From: Narthecium ossifragum
Taxonomy: Eukaryota > Streptophyta > Magnoliopsida > Dioscoreales > Nartheciaceae
DNA: 64,000 bases
NCBI GenBank assembly: GCA_963920575.1
Contig: OY986968.1
Coordinates: forward strand, 883,001 to 947,000
Direction: 5' to 3'
The notes beneath the pieces are model-generated. The model made no database searches. It was not told the DNA's origin and saw only the letters and a list, made by a program, of their open reading frames with translations. Every line of letters begins with the position of its first letter. The stretch's first letter is position 1. The translations under genes and the position numbers were made by a program. Of this stretch, positions 1 to 10,215 are shown one piece after another.

Positions 1-176
1 GGATATGCGGATAGCGGGGCGGATATTACCCAATACCATAATCCGCCCCGTACCCGCGCGGATTTTAAATTTGTAAACCATACCCGTATCCACGGGTAAA
101 AAATCTATACCATACCCGTCCCCATCGGTGCGGATCGGGTTGGTTATCCAGCGGGGCGGTCAATTTTGCCATCCCT
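1..176. mobile_element. Right end of a hAT-like element (partial, cut by window edge)
   Basis: The stretch is rich in alternating GCGGG, CCGCCCCG and TACCCG words and ends in GCCATCCCTA. Read on the other strand this begins TAGGGATGGC, which resembles the terminal inverted repeat start of plant hAT elements. The left end lies outside the window, so the target-site duplication cannot be checked. No coding sequence is visible. The assignment rests on the terminal motif and on the low-complexity GC-rich body, which is common in non-autonomous plant copies. Confidence 0.45.
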
Positions 177-2239
177 ACTAATTTAGCGCAAGTAAACTAA
201 TGGGTCCAGTGAGCCCAAACTAACAAACCCAACCAAATTGGGTCAGCTTGATATCACAAATCCTATATAATTGCTCTTTAGTGGAAATGAGTTTAGCCAT
301 GATTTACATAACCATATACACATGCATATCGCCTATTAAAATTTCATTTATGTCACAATGAGCAAGTTGAAAATATGCATTCGCATGTAATATAATAGAG
401 TATTGTTCAAGCAAATCTTGTATTAATGATCAACTAAACTTTGGACGTCACATCCAAGTCTTATTAGCATTCGAATCCGAATTTCGTGTCAAGGCTGAAA
501 GATGTGATTTGGACTGGGCCCGGGACTTTAACTTCGTGGTCCAAAGGCCCAATAGCATTTGTGGGCATCTGATACGGGCCGCATTCAATGAGTGCCGAGG
601 AACGGATCACATTGAGTGACGCAAATGCGTTTGCCTGATTGATGCCTTCTTTCTCAGGAGGAACCTTAGCTTATATTAAAAAAAAAGTTTGCATTAAATC
701 ATTTTATTTTGAATTTATAATTTGACATATAAAAGTTTTACTTGTAACCAAGATTCTCAATTTATAGTGACGATTGGTATTCAAAATGACATGTTTTGTA
801 ACGAAAATACTATATGACTCCATGTTAATAAATCAAAAATAAAGTGAATTTTAACATACTCCAATCTTGCTCATGTTATTATTCATTCTAAGAATTGTGG
901 GTTCCCAATGAATTATTCTCACATATAATATTAGAGGAGGTGGTAGTAACTCGTAGGCGCTCTTATTTGTGTCGTCTCGATCTAAATCAAATATGCTGAT
1001 GTGCACCTATCATAATGGATAGATATAAATCTTCTTTGACTACACCACGGAGACGACAAATAAGATCCTGAATCTTGTATTTTAACAAGAATCTTACTAA
1101 ATTAAATGAAGCTATCTAAAAGTAAAACTTGTCAAATTATCCAACCCACTCATCCTCCTCCTTTTATCATTCATTCATTCCATGTGTCTTGACTCTTGAT
1201 GTGAGTTTGGTGCCATCCATGATGGTGATGTTTGAATGTTAGGCGTGGCGATCCAACCGACCGCCCCCTCCCTATAATTTTTTGTTTAGGATGTACCAAT
1301 TATGATAAGAGTGAGTTCTTGGGGTCCATTAATTGCTCCCCAGTTATCCCTTTAAGAAAAAATATAGGACAAAATGGATGGTGTTAACAGCCATTGAGAC
1401 TTGCTTAATGATAAAATAATGCTAACAATTAGCCATGGGCAACTCTGAATATCCAAATTAACTATGGTCAAAATTGATCATAAGGGTACGTAGATAAAAA
1501 TACATATTTGTAAGAGTATAGAGGCGATTTCAAACTTAAGAGTGATATCGGGCAAAAAAAAAAAAAAAAAAAAAATTGGAAGGGTATATAGACAAACAGC
1601 CTCAATTAGAGATTATTGCCTATAAAAAAAAACCCTAACAATTATGATTATTTTCTAATTCTGGCAAAAGGAATTGTGTGGTCATATTTGAATTTTTTTT
1701 GATTGACTATTTTTTTAACAACCAGTCACCAAATGCAACAATTTGTATCTATTTTTCTTGGCTCATCATGTTCAAACTTTTTTGTGACGGAAATTTCTTG
1801 ACGGACAACTAAGACCAATCACAACGAACACTGTCAAACTTCAACGGTCAAGGCCGGCCCAACCATTTAGTCCATTAAGACGATTGCCTAAGTTCAAATG
1901 TTAGAGGAGACCTTTGAACCATATATGTTTGTATTTTACCGGACTCTCTATTTTAATTGATTAATTTACAATATTGAATGGTTGCCATTTAATTGGTTCA
2001 ACCATTTCTACTAAATTTGGTGGGAAAAATAGAACTTGAAAAATAGAAATCTTATATTAATTTACAGTATTATTTTAATAGTTGATTCTACATAAAGAAT
2101 TTTTTCAAGAATGAAAATTTACAAAATCTTAATCATTATAAATGTAAATGTTCTAAAAAGGATATATTACCATAGCTTGGATATTTTATCCTAGTTTATG
2201 ATTATGTATCTGAAAAAGATAAAAGAAAAGCTGTCACTT
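177..2239. other. Gene-free AT-rich intergenic region
   Basis: No open frame with coding character and no recognisable RNA gene is present. The region is AT-rich. It contains a poly-A run at about 1554-1575 and several short A or T tracts. I see no supported feature here. Confidence 0.6.
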
Positions 2240-2432
2240 AATATTGGGGTTAAGAGGGGATAGGGTTAAATGGGGTTAGAAAAAGGGGTTAAGGAATAGG
2301 GATAAGAAAAAGTAGAGAGGTGGTGGAAGGTGGAACGAGAATAACTCCGTAATCATTACTTTTTGTGTTTTAGTAAAAAATGGGGATAAGGGGGATAGAA
2401 TGAGATTATCCCTTAACCAAACAAGGGCTAAA
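2240..2432. mobile_element. G-rich MITE-like element, copy 1
   Basis: One strand carries repeated GGGGTTA and GGGATAAG words. The element closes with CCCTTAACCAAACAAGGGC, whose complement starts GCCCTTGTTTGG. A second copy at 50103-50312 shares the same order of blocks: a GGGTTA-rich start, then GGGGTTAGAAAAAG, a run of AAAAA-TAGAGAG, a GTGGAA segment, TCCGTAAT-ATTA, and a GGGATAA-rich end. The short length, the GCCCTTGTTTGG-type end and the dispersed copies suggest a non-autonomous TIR element, possibly Tourist-like. The left terminus is degenerate. Confidence 0.6.
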
Positions 2433-2879
2433 TATTTCACATAAGGTCTCTATATCTGTTGGGGTCTTTGAAATAAATAATTAAATAAGAGCATCAACTA
2501 CTTGTATTTATAAGTTTAGATTGCTAAATGGCACCCTCACATATTGATAATTAATTACAATTTTGGCTGCATTTTTTTATATATATATATAAAAAACAGT
2601 TATTATAAGTTCTCATAGCCCTTTTGTTATTCTTGTCATAAACCTCACTATCACAATTTTCCTGTTTCCGGTATGCCAACTGGCTATGTAACAACTAATA
2701 ATAACTTAACAATAAATAAAAGTATTAGTTTAGCAAAGAGGTTAAGGTGGCAATTGCTGCCGACGTAATCATTAATTTGAGCTAATCATCTAAAAATAAC
2801 AATAAAACTCACCTTGGAATACTTATTTATCAGGAGTCCTTGAACGCACGTCTCTATACTCCACGCAAAAAGTATACTA
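2433..2879. other. Gene-free AT-rich spacer
   Basis: This is AT-rich sequence with a short TA run at about 2579-2592. I see no gene or repeat that I can name. Confidence 0.5.
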
Positions 2880-3889
2880 TGTTATTATATTCTACTTCCT
2901 TTTCTATTATATGAGAAGGTTATTTTTTTCCATAGTTAATTAGTAAAAATACCAGTTTAATGAAATATATTGTTAAAAACCCCATTAGTAAATTTTTTAA
3001 GGTATTAATCCCATCAATTAAGTATTTTAGTTAGTTGTTAACAATAGGTGACAAAAATACCCCTGTGCCATCCGGCGACTGAGATTCGCCGGAGCTTGCT
3101 CGCCGGCGGGGAGGGCTCTTCGGGGCGGAGGACCGGTGCATTTGCGTTTGTGGAGGTCTCAGGAGTTGATCCACCGAGTCCGATCGTGGAATACGGCTCC
3201 TAGGTGGCTGGATTTAAAGGCGGTGGTGCGGTGGTTTTGGGTGGGGTTGGTTGGCAACGAATGAGACATCTGCAAGGGTGGAGAAGGTCAGAAGTGGGTA
3301 GAGGAGAAGATTTAGGTGAGTTTAGAGGTTGTTTGGAGGCGTTGATGTGGTCGGAGTGGCGGTGACGGAAGGTGGTCGGCGGTGGGTTGATGCCGGCGTC
3401 GGAGAGGAGGGCAATAGAGGTGTTTGAGGTCGAGAATGGAGTGGGGGAGATGATAGGAGTAGTTTTCGGGTGATTTTAGGGTGGTTCGGTGGAGCGGCGG
3501 ACAGCGAGAAGGTCGAAGTGGCTCGAGGTGGAGCCGATCAAAGCAGCAAACAAGGCGGGACGATGAAGTCCCGGCTTGCGTGTGAGCCGAGCCGAGCAGG
3601 TCGAGGAAGAGAGAGAATCAATGGGAAAATCGGGAAAATTAGAAGAAAAAAAAATTAGGAAAAAATTGGGAAAAATTAGTAAAAAGAGAGAAAAAACATG
3701 GGAATAAAATATGAGAAGTGAATTCGTTAATCTGAGATCTTGACTCGGATCATTACTCCGAAGTGATACGAAAAGTGGTAGAAAATAGGGAAAAATATGA
3801 AAAAAGATAAAGAAAATTACATAATGAAAAGTGGGGGTGATTGAAGAAACTCTTAAAGGAGAATTTTAGACAATTAAGTTGTAATTTGA

Positions 3890-4830
3890 AGAGTTAAAAA
3901 GATGTAAATACATGAAGATGAAAATGCATTTAAAAAAATAAATGAATTAAGAAAGATGAAAATGAATGTAGAAAGATGAAAATAGAGTTAAGAAGATCAA
4001 AATAAAGTTTTAAAAAAAAAGAAAATACATTTAAAATGATGAAAATAGAGTTAAAAAGATGAAAATGTATCAAAGATTAAAATCAATTCAGAAAGATGAA
4101 AATGAATTTTGAAAGATGAAAATAAATTCAGAAAGATGAAAATGAATTGTCAAAGATAAAAATAAGTTTATAAAGATGAAAATGAACTAAGAAAGATGAA
4201 AATGCAGGAAAGATGAAAATGAATTTAGAAAGATGAAAATGAATTTAGAAAGATGAAAATGAATTATCAAAGATGAAAATGAAATAAAAATGAATTGATA
4301 AAGATGAAAATGAAATAAAAATGAATTGATAAAGATGAAAAGGAAATAAAAATGAATTGATAAAGATGAAAATGAAATAAAAATGAATTCTCAAAGATGA
4401 AAATGAATTGTCAAATATGAAAATGAATTGAGAAAGATGAAAATGAATCTAAAAAGATGAAAATGAATTTAAAAAGATGAAAATGAATTTAAAAAGATGA
4501 AAATGAATGTAAAAGATGAGAATAGAGTTAAAATGATAAAAATAAAGTTAAAAAAGATGAAAATAGACTTAAAAAGATGAAAATGTATGAAAGATAAAAA
4601 TGAATTCAGAAAGATGAAAATGAATTCAAAAAGATGAAAATGATTTCAGAAAGATGAAAATGATTTTAAAAAGATGAAAATGAATTCAAAAAGACGAAAA
4701 TGAATTTAGAAAGATGAAAATGAATTCAGAAAGATGAAAATGCATTTAGAAACATAAAAACACAGGGAAAATGGATTTAGAAAGATGAAAATAGAGTTCA
4801 AAATATGAAAATACATTTAAATAGATAGAA
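3890..4830. repeat. 20-bp tandem repeat array, left arm
   Basis: The array is a degenerate tandem of GAAAGATGAAAATGAATTTA. The core GATGAAAATG is repeated about every 20 bases, with variants that insert AAATAAAAATGAATTGATA near 4280-4390. It runs for about 940 bases. Its sense switches to the complementary motif after about 4830, making it the inner left arm of the large inverted repeat. Confidence 0.9.
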
Positions 4831-5275
4831 ATTCATTTTCAACTTTTTAAATTCATTTTCGTCTTCCTGAATTCATATTCATATCTCAAAATTCATTTTC
4901 TTCTTTGTGAATTTATTTTCATCTTTCGGAATTCATTTTCATCTTTTTAAATGTATTTTCATATTTCAAAAATCATTTTCATCTTTCTAAAATCATTTCC
5001 ATCTTTCTGAATTCATTTTCATTTTCCTGAATTCATTTTCATCTTTGTGAATTCGTTTTCATCTTTTTAAATGCATTTTCATCTTTTTAAATGCATTTTC
5101 ATGTTTCAAAAATCATTTTCATGTTTCAAAAATCATTTTCATCTTTGTGAATTCATTTTCATCTTTCATACATTTTCATCTTTTAAACTCTATTTTTATC
5201 ATTTTAAATCTATTTTCATCTTCTTAACTTTATTTTTATCTTTTTAAATGCATTTTCATCTTTTTTAACTCTTCA
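4831..5275. repeat. 20-bp tandem repeat array, right arm (inverted)
   Basis: This array repeats ATTCATTTTCATCTTTTTAA, the reverse complement of the left-arm unit, for about 445 bases. It is half the length of the left array, so the arms are unequal. Expansion or contraction after the inversion would explain this. Confidence 0.9.
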
Positions 5276-6299
5276 AATTACAACTTAATTGGCTGAGATT
5301 CTCCATCAAGAGTCTTTTCGGTCACATCCACTTTTCTTCTATAAATTTCGTTATCTTTTTCCATATTTTTCCATGTTTTTTACCACTTTTTCCCTATTTT
5401 CTACCATTTTCCCCTATTTTACTATTTTTACCCGTCTTTTCTCTCTCCTCTTCCTTTATCTCCACCCCCGGCTCGCCTCCCTAGCCATCGTCTTGATCGC
5501 ATCGGCTGAAGTGGCTCGATCAAACGGCTGGGAGTTGCCGGAGCCCGATCGCCGGCAAGGAAGGACGTCCAGTGGTCGGCGTCGGTGGGGATGTGATCGT
5601 GATGGCATGAGGACTTCATCCCTTGGGTTAAATCGCCGGTGGCGTAGCCGTAGGCGATGGATCGAAGGTGGCATCGGCGGCGGGTCTTGAAGGTAAGAAG
5701 GTAGACGTCATCGCCGGATTTGAGACGGAGATGAAGGAGAAGAGATCAAGAGGGTTAGGGGGTTCCGGATCTAACTATTGTGGAGGACGGAGAGGCCAGT
5801 GGCGGCGGTTCTCGACGGTGACGGCGCCGGGTTGCAGCAGGGGAGCTCGAGTTCTGGAGACGAGGACAACGGAGGCGTCGGCGTCGGAGGGAGGAGCTCG
5901 AGGGTGGGTTTCGTGGGTGAGGACGGTCGCGGGGGTCCTGGGCGACGCTGGACGAGGTCTGGGGGGGCGCCGGAGCTCTTTGACGGCCGCGGGAGAAGAG
6001 AGGGGAGAGAGGAGAGCGTGGGAGAAAAAGGGAAAAAAAAATATAAAAGGGCATTTTCGTCTTTTTTGTGTGTTTTGGGCTTATTAACAAAAAAAAGTGG
6101 GTATGGGGTTTTTGACAAATAGCATGGGGTGTTGGACAAAAATACTACCAGTTTTGGAGTTTCGACCTAATACCTCTTTTTTCTATTATATAAGAGAATG
6201 CCTCGTGACTAAGGACAAAGAAAGAATAGAAAATGAGAGATTGAGGGAAGAGATTGTTACCCGTGTTGTCAGGCCCATCTATTATGTTATAAAATAGAA

Positions 6300-6480
6300 T
6301 AAAGATTTTTCACTAGCGATGGAATTTACCAAATCAACGGGAATCATCGATGGAACAGAGAAATTAATCAAATGGGTAGGTATATGTAATGAGATACCGA
6401 TCAATTATCGATTGGAATAGAACAAATAATCGGTATGTCACTACCAATTGGATGTATGTGTAATGCACGTGACATAGGAA
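6300..6480. repeat. CGAT/ATCG-rich short-palindrome repeat
   Basis: Words such as ATCGATGGAACAGA, GAGATACCGATCAATTATCGATTGG and TCGGTATGTCACTACC-AATTGGATGTATG occur here. They are closely related in wording and order to the 109-bp tandem repeat at 27806-28110. It is probably a diverged member of the same dispersed family. Confidence 0.55.
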
Positions 6481-6599
6481 AATCAGAACTTGGAAAGTAT
6501 GTTGTTAGCTATAAATATAATTATGTCCAAAAATTATTTGGGCGATAACAAAGATCAATGGTAATTTCGTAAATATTGTCAATCGGTTAATAAATACTT

Positions 6600-7300
6600 C
6601 AGTTTTAACACAACTGAAGTATTTTGGCCATAACTTTTACACCAAGTATCCAAATTGAGAGATTCTTGAACGATTGGAAAGAGGACGAAAAGATCTACAA
6701 CTTTGTTGTTGACAAGATCTTCTGATTTCATCGTTTACTATGTCAAATTGGCAGTCAAAGTACTAAGTGATAAAATAATAAATAATGGCTGAATTTTCAA
6801 TCGTCCAAAGAATCTAATCGGTCAATTTCCCATCGTCCAAATTCAATTGGCTAGATTTCCAATCGGCCAGATTTTGGCCGATTAATTTAATAATTATCGT
6901 CGACGTGGTCTGATGTATTTCAATCATAACTTTTTCATACGATATCCAAATGAGTTGATTCTTAAAGTATTGGAAAGAGGACGAAAATATCTACAACTTT
7001 CATGTTGACAAGATTTTCAGATTCTATCGTTTAGTATGTCAAACTGGAAGTTAAAATGACCAGTGAAAAAATAATAAATAATAGCCAACATCTAAATGTC
7101 TTGGTCTAAATTCTCATAGTCCATATTTGATTACTCGGGCATTAATACAGTCTGATTGTTTCAGTCATAACTTTCTCATCTGATATCCAAATTGGACGTT
7201 TCTAGTACCGTTGAAAAGATAATTTGAAGATCTACAACTTGCATGTTCAAAGTTTTTCCAGATTCTGAGGTTATCATCGGCAAAAATTACAGCGGAAGAC
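6600..7300. repeat. Three diverged tandem units, LTR-retrotransposon-like
   Basis: The block CATAACTTTT / ATATCCAAATTG / TTGGAAAGAGGACGAAAA / TCTACAACTTT / GTTGACAAGATTTTCAGATT recurs at about 6630, 6925 and 7165. Spacing is about 240-295 bases and the units are increasingly diverged. Similar 'cataacttt-tccaaattg-tggaaag-tacaactt' blocks are known from untranslated parts of plant Ty3/gypsy retrotransposons. That family link is from memory and was not tested here. Confidence 0.6.
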
Positions 7301-8340
7301 TGGAGACGTTGTTTAGTGGCAGTTCCAGAGCAGTTCAGACCAGTTATGCAGTTCTGGTGGTTTCCACTTTCAAAGCAACACTTGCAGCGTAGTGGGTGAT
7401 TCGAGTGGTTCCAAGGTGATTATCAGAAGCTCTATAAAAGACCAAAAGGATGAAGAAAAATGTCTCCCGAAATCAAGAGCAAAAGTCACTTTAATTATCT
7501 TTTAGCATGTATCAATAGACTTAGATCTATTTACCATATAGCCTTTTAAATTCTCAAATGAAGTCTTTTTCTTTCCTTTAAATTCCTACAACCAGTTCTT
7601 CATTTATAGGAGTAGTGCTACCATAATTCTATTTATAGGAGTAGATCTATCACTTATAGGAGTAGTTCAACCATAGTTTATCATCTTCAATTTCCCTCTA
7701 TTTTATCTTTTTATTTCTTTTCACATTCATTTTTCTAAAACTTCAATACCTTTGTTCAAAGGAGTTGAACTATACCATAATCCTCCTGATTTAGACTATT
7801 TTGACTTTTTTTTTTTTTTTGGTATAATTTCAGTTTTAACAGTGGTGTTAGAACTATGCCACGCGGCAGCACGGGAGATCCTGCCGGACGACAAATGGGT
7901 ACTTCCCCCGTCCGCGTGCGCGAGGACCTTTCTCCGGCCCACTCTGGTCACCATTGTCCTCGGTGAGACAACCCTCCAGCGACAATCGCCGCCTGCGGAG
8001 TTTGGAACTCCAATGGACCAATGGTATCGTTAGAAGAGGTGAACACTTACCGGGGAGTGATCACACCCAAATTCCCGCCGCTTTAACCTTCTCCCACCTC
8101 GCAAGGGAGAAAAGGACAAAAAGCTAAAGGAAAAAAAAGGCGAATATCCTACGTGGCAGAAGCAGCGTGCCACGTACGCCTAGTGGATCCCCTGCTTTGC
8201 TCTCTCACCATCCCACCAAAAGTCGACTACTAGCTAGCTAGATAGCCACGAGGGCCCACTTATGTTCAGCAATGGAAATGTGCCACGTTTACAAGCACGG
8301 GATACGTTAGAACAACGGGTCGTATTAGATCAGTTGAAGA
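7301..8340. other. Decayed repeat region and promoter side of the RING gene
   Basis: At about 7430 a TATA-like CTATAAAAG is followed by A-rich sequence, and three copies of TTATAGGAGTAG lie at 7595-7670, as in a retrotransposon LTR R/U5 region. A GC-rich block at 7860-8030 is open in one frame but looks like no family I know. TTCCCGCCGCTTTAA at 8072-8086 lies in the promoter side of the RING gene. Confidence 0.4.
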
Positions 8341-8576
8341 GACTGTGAAACCTTTCATATCCCCCATCTCTCTCTCTCTCTCTCCCTCTGCTCACACAGA
8401 CACCACCCCACTCTCTCTCTCTTCCATAGCTTTAACTTTCTCTCTCTAGAAACCCTAGAATCCTGGGGAGCAAGTGAGACCAAACCCTAGTTCGCTCTCT
8501 CTTTCTTGGCTCCGATCTCGCCACGAACGCGGGTCTTGAACGGGGGGATCGGGGGGCTGGATCCGAAACCCAAGCG

Positions 8577-10109
8577 ATGCCCGATCGCGATCGAACAGGC
8601 GCACCTACCGCGGATCATTCCAGCGCATCGAGGTATGGAGGTGGAGTTCCTGATGGCGTTTTGAGTGTCCGGTGCTTTACTTGTTCTTCGAGTTCTACGG
8701 GGAATTGTAGGGGGTCTCGTAATCTTTTAGGTATTTTATTGCGGATGATTGTAAAGCTTGGAGTTTTGGGCGTCTCCAAATGTCAAATGGTTTGTTTTGT
8801 GTATTTTTATGGGGTTTTTTTTGGAGGCATAAGATGATTAATTCCGGGTTTGAGCTATGTTTTAGCCTGATTGCCTTGTTACGACTGACGATCGAGCTTC
8901 GGACTCATGATGCTTTCGCTCTTTGAATTTTATAGGATTTCCCTTAATTTCTAGGTATTTATACTGGATTTTTTTTACAAATTAGCGCGTTTGAGTAGAG
9001 GTTGGAAATGGAGGTATTAAAAAGAAGATTCACTGATATTTGCTTATTCTTTTTTATACGTGATCGTGTTATGTTCTGATTGTTAATTTGTAGTTGGAAA
9101 TTAAATGATTTTTTTATCGTATTATCCTCTGAATTTCCCAGTTCTGTAAGATTTTTCACTTGGACGGTTGTGAACTTTATGGTTTTTGGAGTATCAAGGT
9201 GCAAATATAATGTGATTAAGGCCCTTTATAGATTTCTTAGAGGTTTTCGAGTATTTAGGGCATGAAGCTGAAATGAATTTCACATTTTAGTTTTCCTTTT
9301 TAGCTGTATGTTCTTATTTGATCTTTGATATTCGGGCTTTTAAGACTTGATTTCTCCTATTATTTGGTACTTTATGGGTAAACTTGAAGAATCTAACTTC
9401 ATTGTGCGATCAAGTGTGAATTGGTAACCAGGGAATCTACATTACATCATAGATTCTAGGATTTCTTTTTCCAGGGGATTTTGTTGGGGCTCTTCTTATT
9501 CTCACATGGCTGTCATGATGAGTGATATGTTTTCTCGATATCGTACTTTTGATTGACCAGAAAAAGGGAAAAAAAAATACATGAAGACAAGTCGTATATT
9601 GGACTTTTCAGAATTTGGCTGTAATACAACGGTGTCTGCTTTTTTTTGTGATCTAGGACTGTGAAGAGGAAAAAAATACATGAAGACAAGTCTTATTCTT
9701 GTCAGTAGTATTGATTTGCTTTCACCCTAGTTCTATTGTTGTTTCCCCGACTTGACTTTAGAGATGTCATGTCGTGTCTAAAATATGCATCTGTTGTAGC
9801 AGTTGCATTTATTTCTTTAAGGTTGTATGAAGTACTGCTGTGCATCATTGTTAGTTTGTGAAAGCTGCAGTTTTGAACCCAAATAAACATGCTCTACTCC
9901 CTTGGTTTTCTCAGCGACTTAATGACTTGTAACCTCTGGTTTAAAAGTTAGAGAAGCTTACAGAGTTTTATAAAGTGAGTCGTTCAAGGAATTGCTGTTT
10001 AGTGCCTATAGTTTGTTCATCGAGTAACTAGTTGGATCATCCATCTTGTAATGTCATGTCAGTGATTTCCATCCTTTGTTACAGGAACATCTGGAGATGC
10101 GAGGCTTGA
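8577..10109 (+). other. Upstream ORF spanning a 5'-UTR intron (26 codons)
   Basis: The leader of the RING gene has an ATG at 8577. Splicing the donor after 8632 (AG|GTATGG) to the acceptor before 10085 (TTACAG|GAAC) keeps this frame open for 26 codons, to a TGA at 10107-10109. The main ATG is at 10216. At least two more short upstream ATGs, at 10095 and 10132, follow in the same leader. Multiple upstream ORFs would be expected to lower translation of the main ORF. This is inference from position only. Confidence 0.5.
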
Positions 10110-10215
10110 TTATATGTGAGATCATTAAGTGATGGACTCTGGAGAATCTGCATCATTGGACTGAAACTACCATTTGCAAGTTTGTCACTTGGGGGGATTA
10201 TTTGTAGGTCCAATT

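Larger units (their letters stand above)
2880..6200. repeat. 3.3-kb long inverted repeat (foldback-like element)
   Basis: Two arms face each other around a centre near 4830. On the left at 3775-3925 the order is GGTAGAAAATAGGG, AAAAGATAAAGAAAA, GAAAAGTGG, AAACTCTTAAAGGAGAAT and CAATTAAGTTGTAATTTGAA. The reverse complement of 5260-5410 gives the same words in the same order. The arms continue inwards as a 20-bp tandem repeat that reverses orientation at the centre. They continue outwards into GC-rich segments at 3065-3640 and 5440-6040 and then into A/T-rich ends. Both borders carry TTCTATTATAT-(A/G)AGAGAA-like sequence, at about 2909 and 6181. No transposase is visible. Open frames in the GC-rich arms look like chance frames. 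The nature of the element is inferred: a foldback or MULE-like transposon is the best guess. Confidence 0.75.

Noticed and set aside
3890..5275. CRISPR-like regular repeats
   Set aside because: The units are adjacent without unique spacers, reverse orientation at the centre, and lie in a plant genome.
5289..6139. Several overlapping open frames of 100-139 codons on both strands
   Set aside because: They lie in the GC-rich arm of the inverted repeat, overlap on both strands, are Arg/Ser/Pro-rich, and resemble no family. They are chance frames in repeat DNA.
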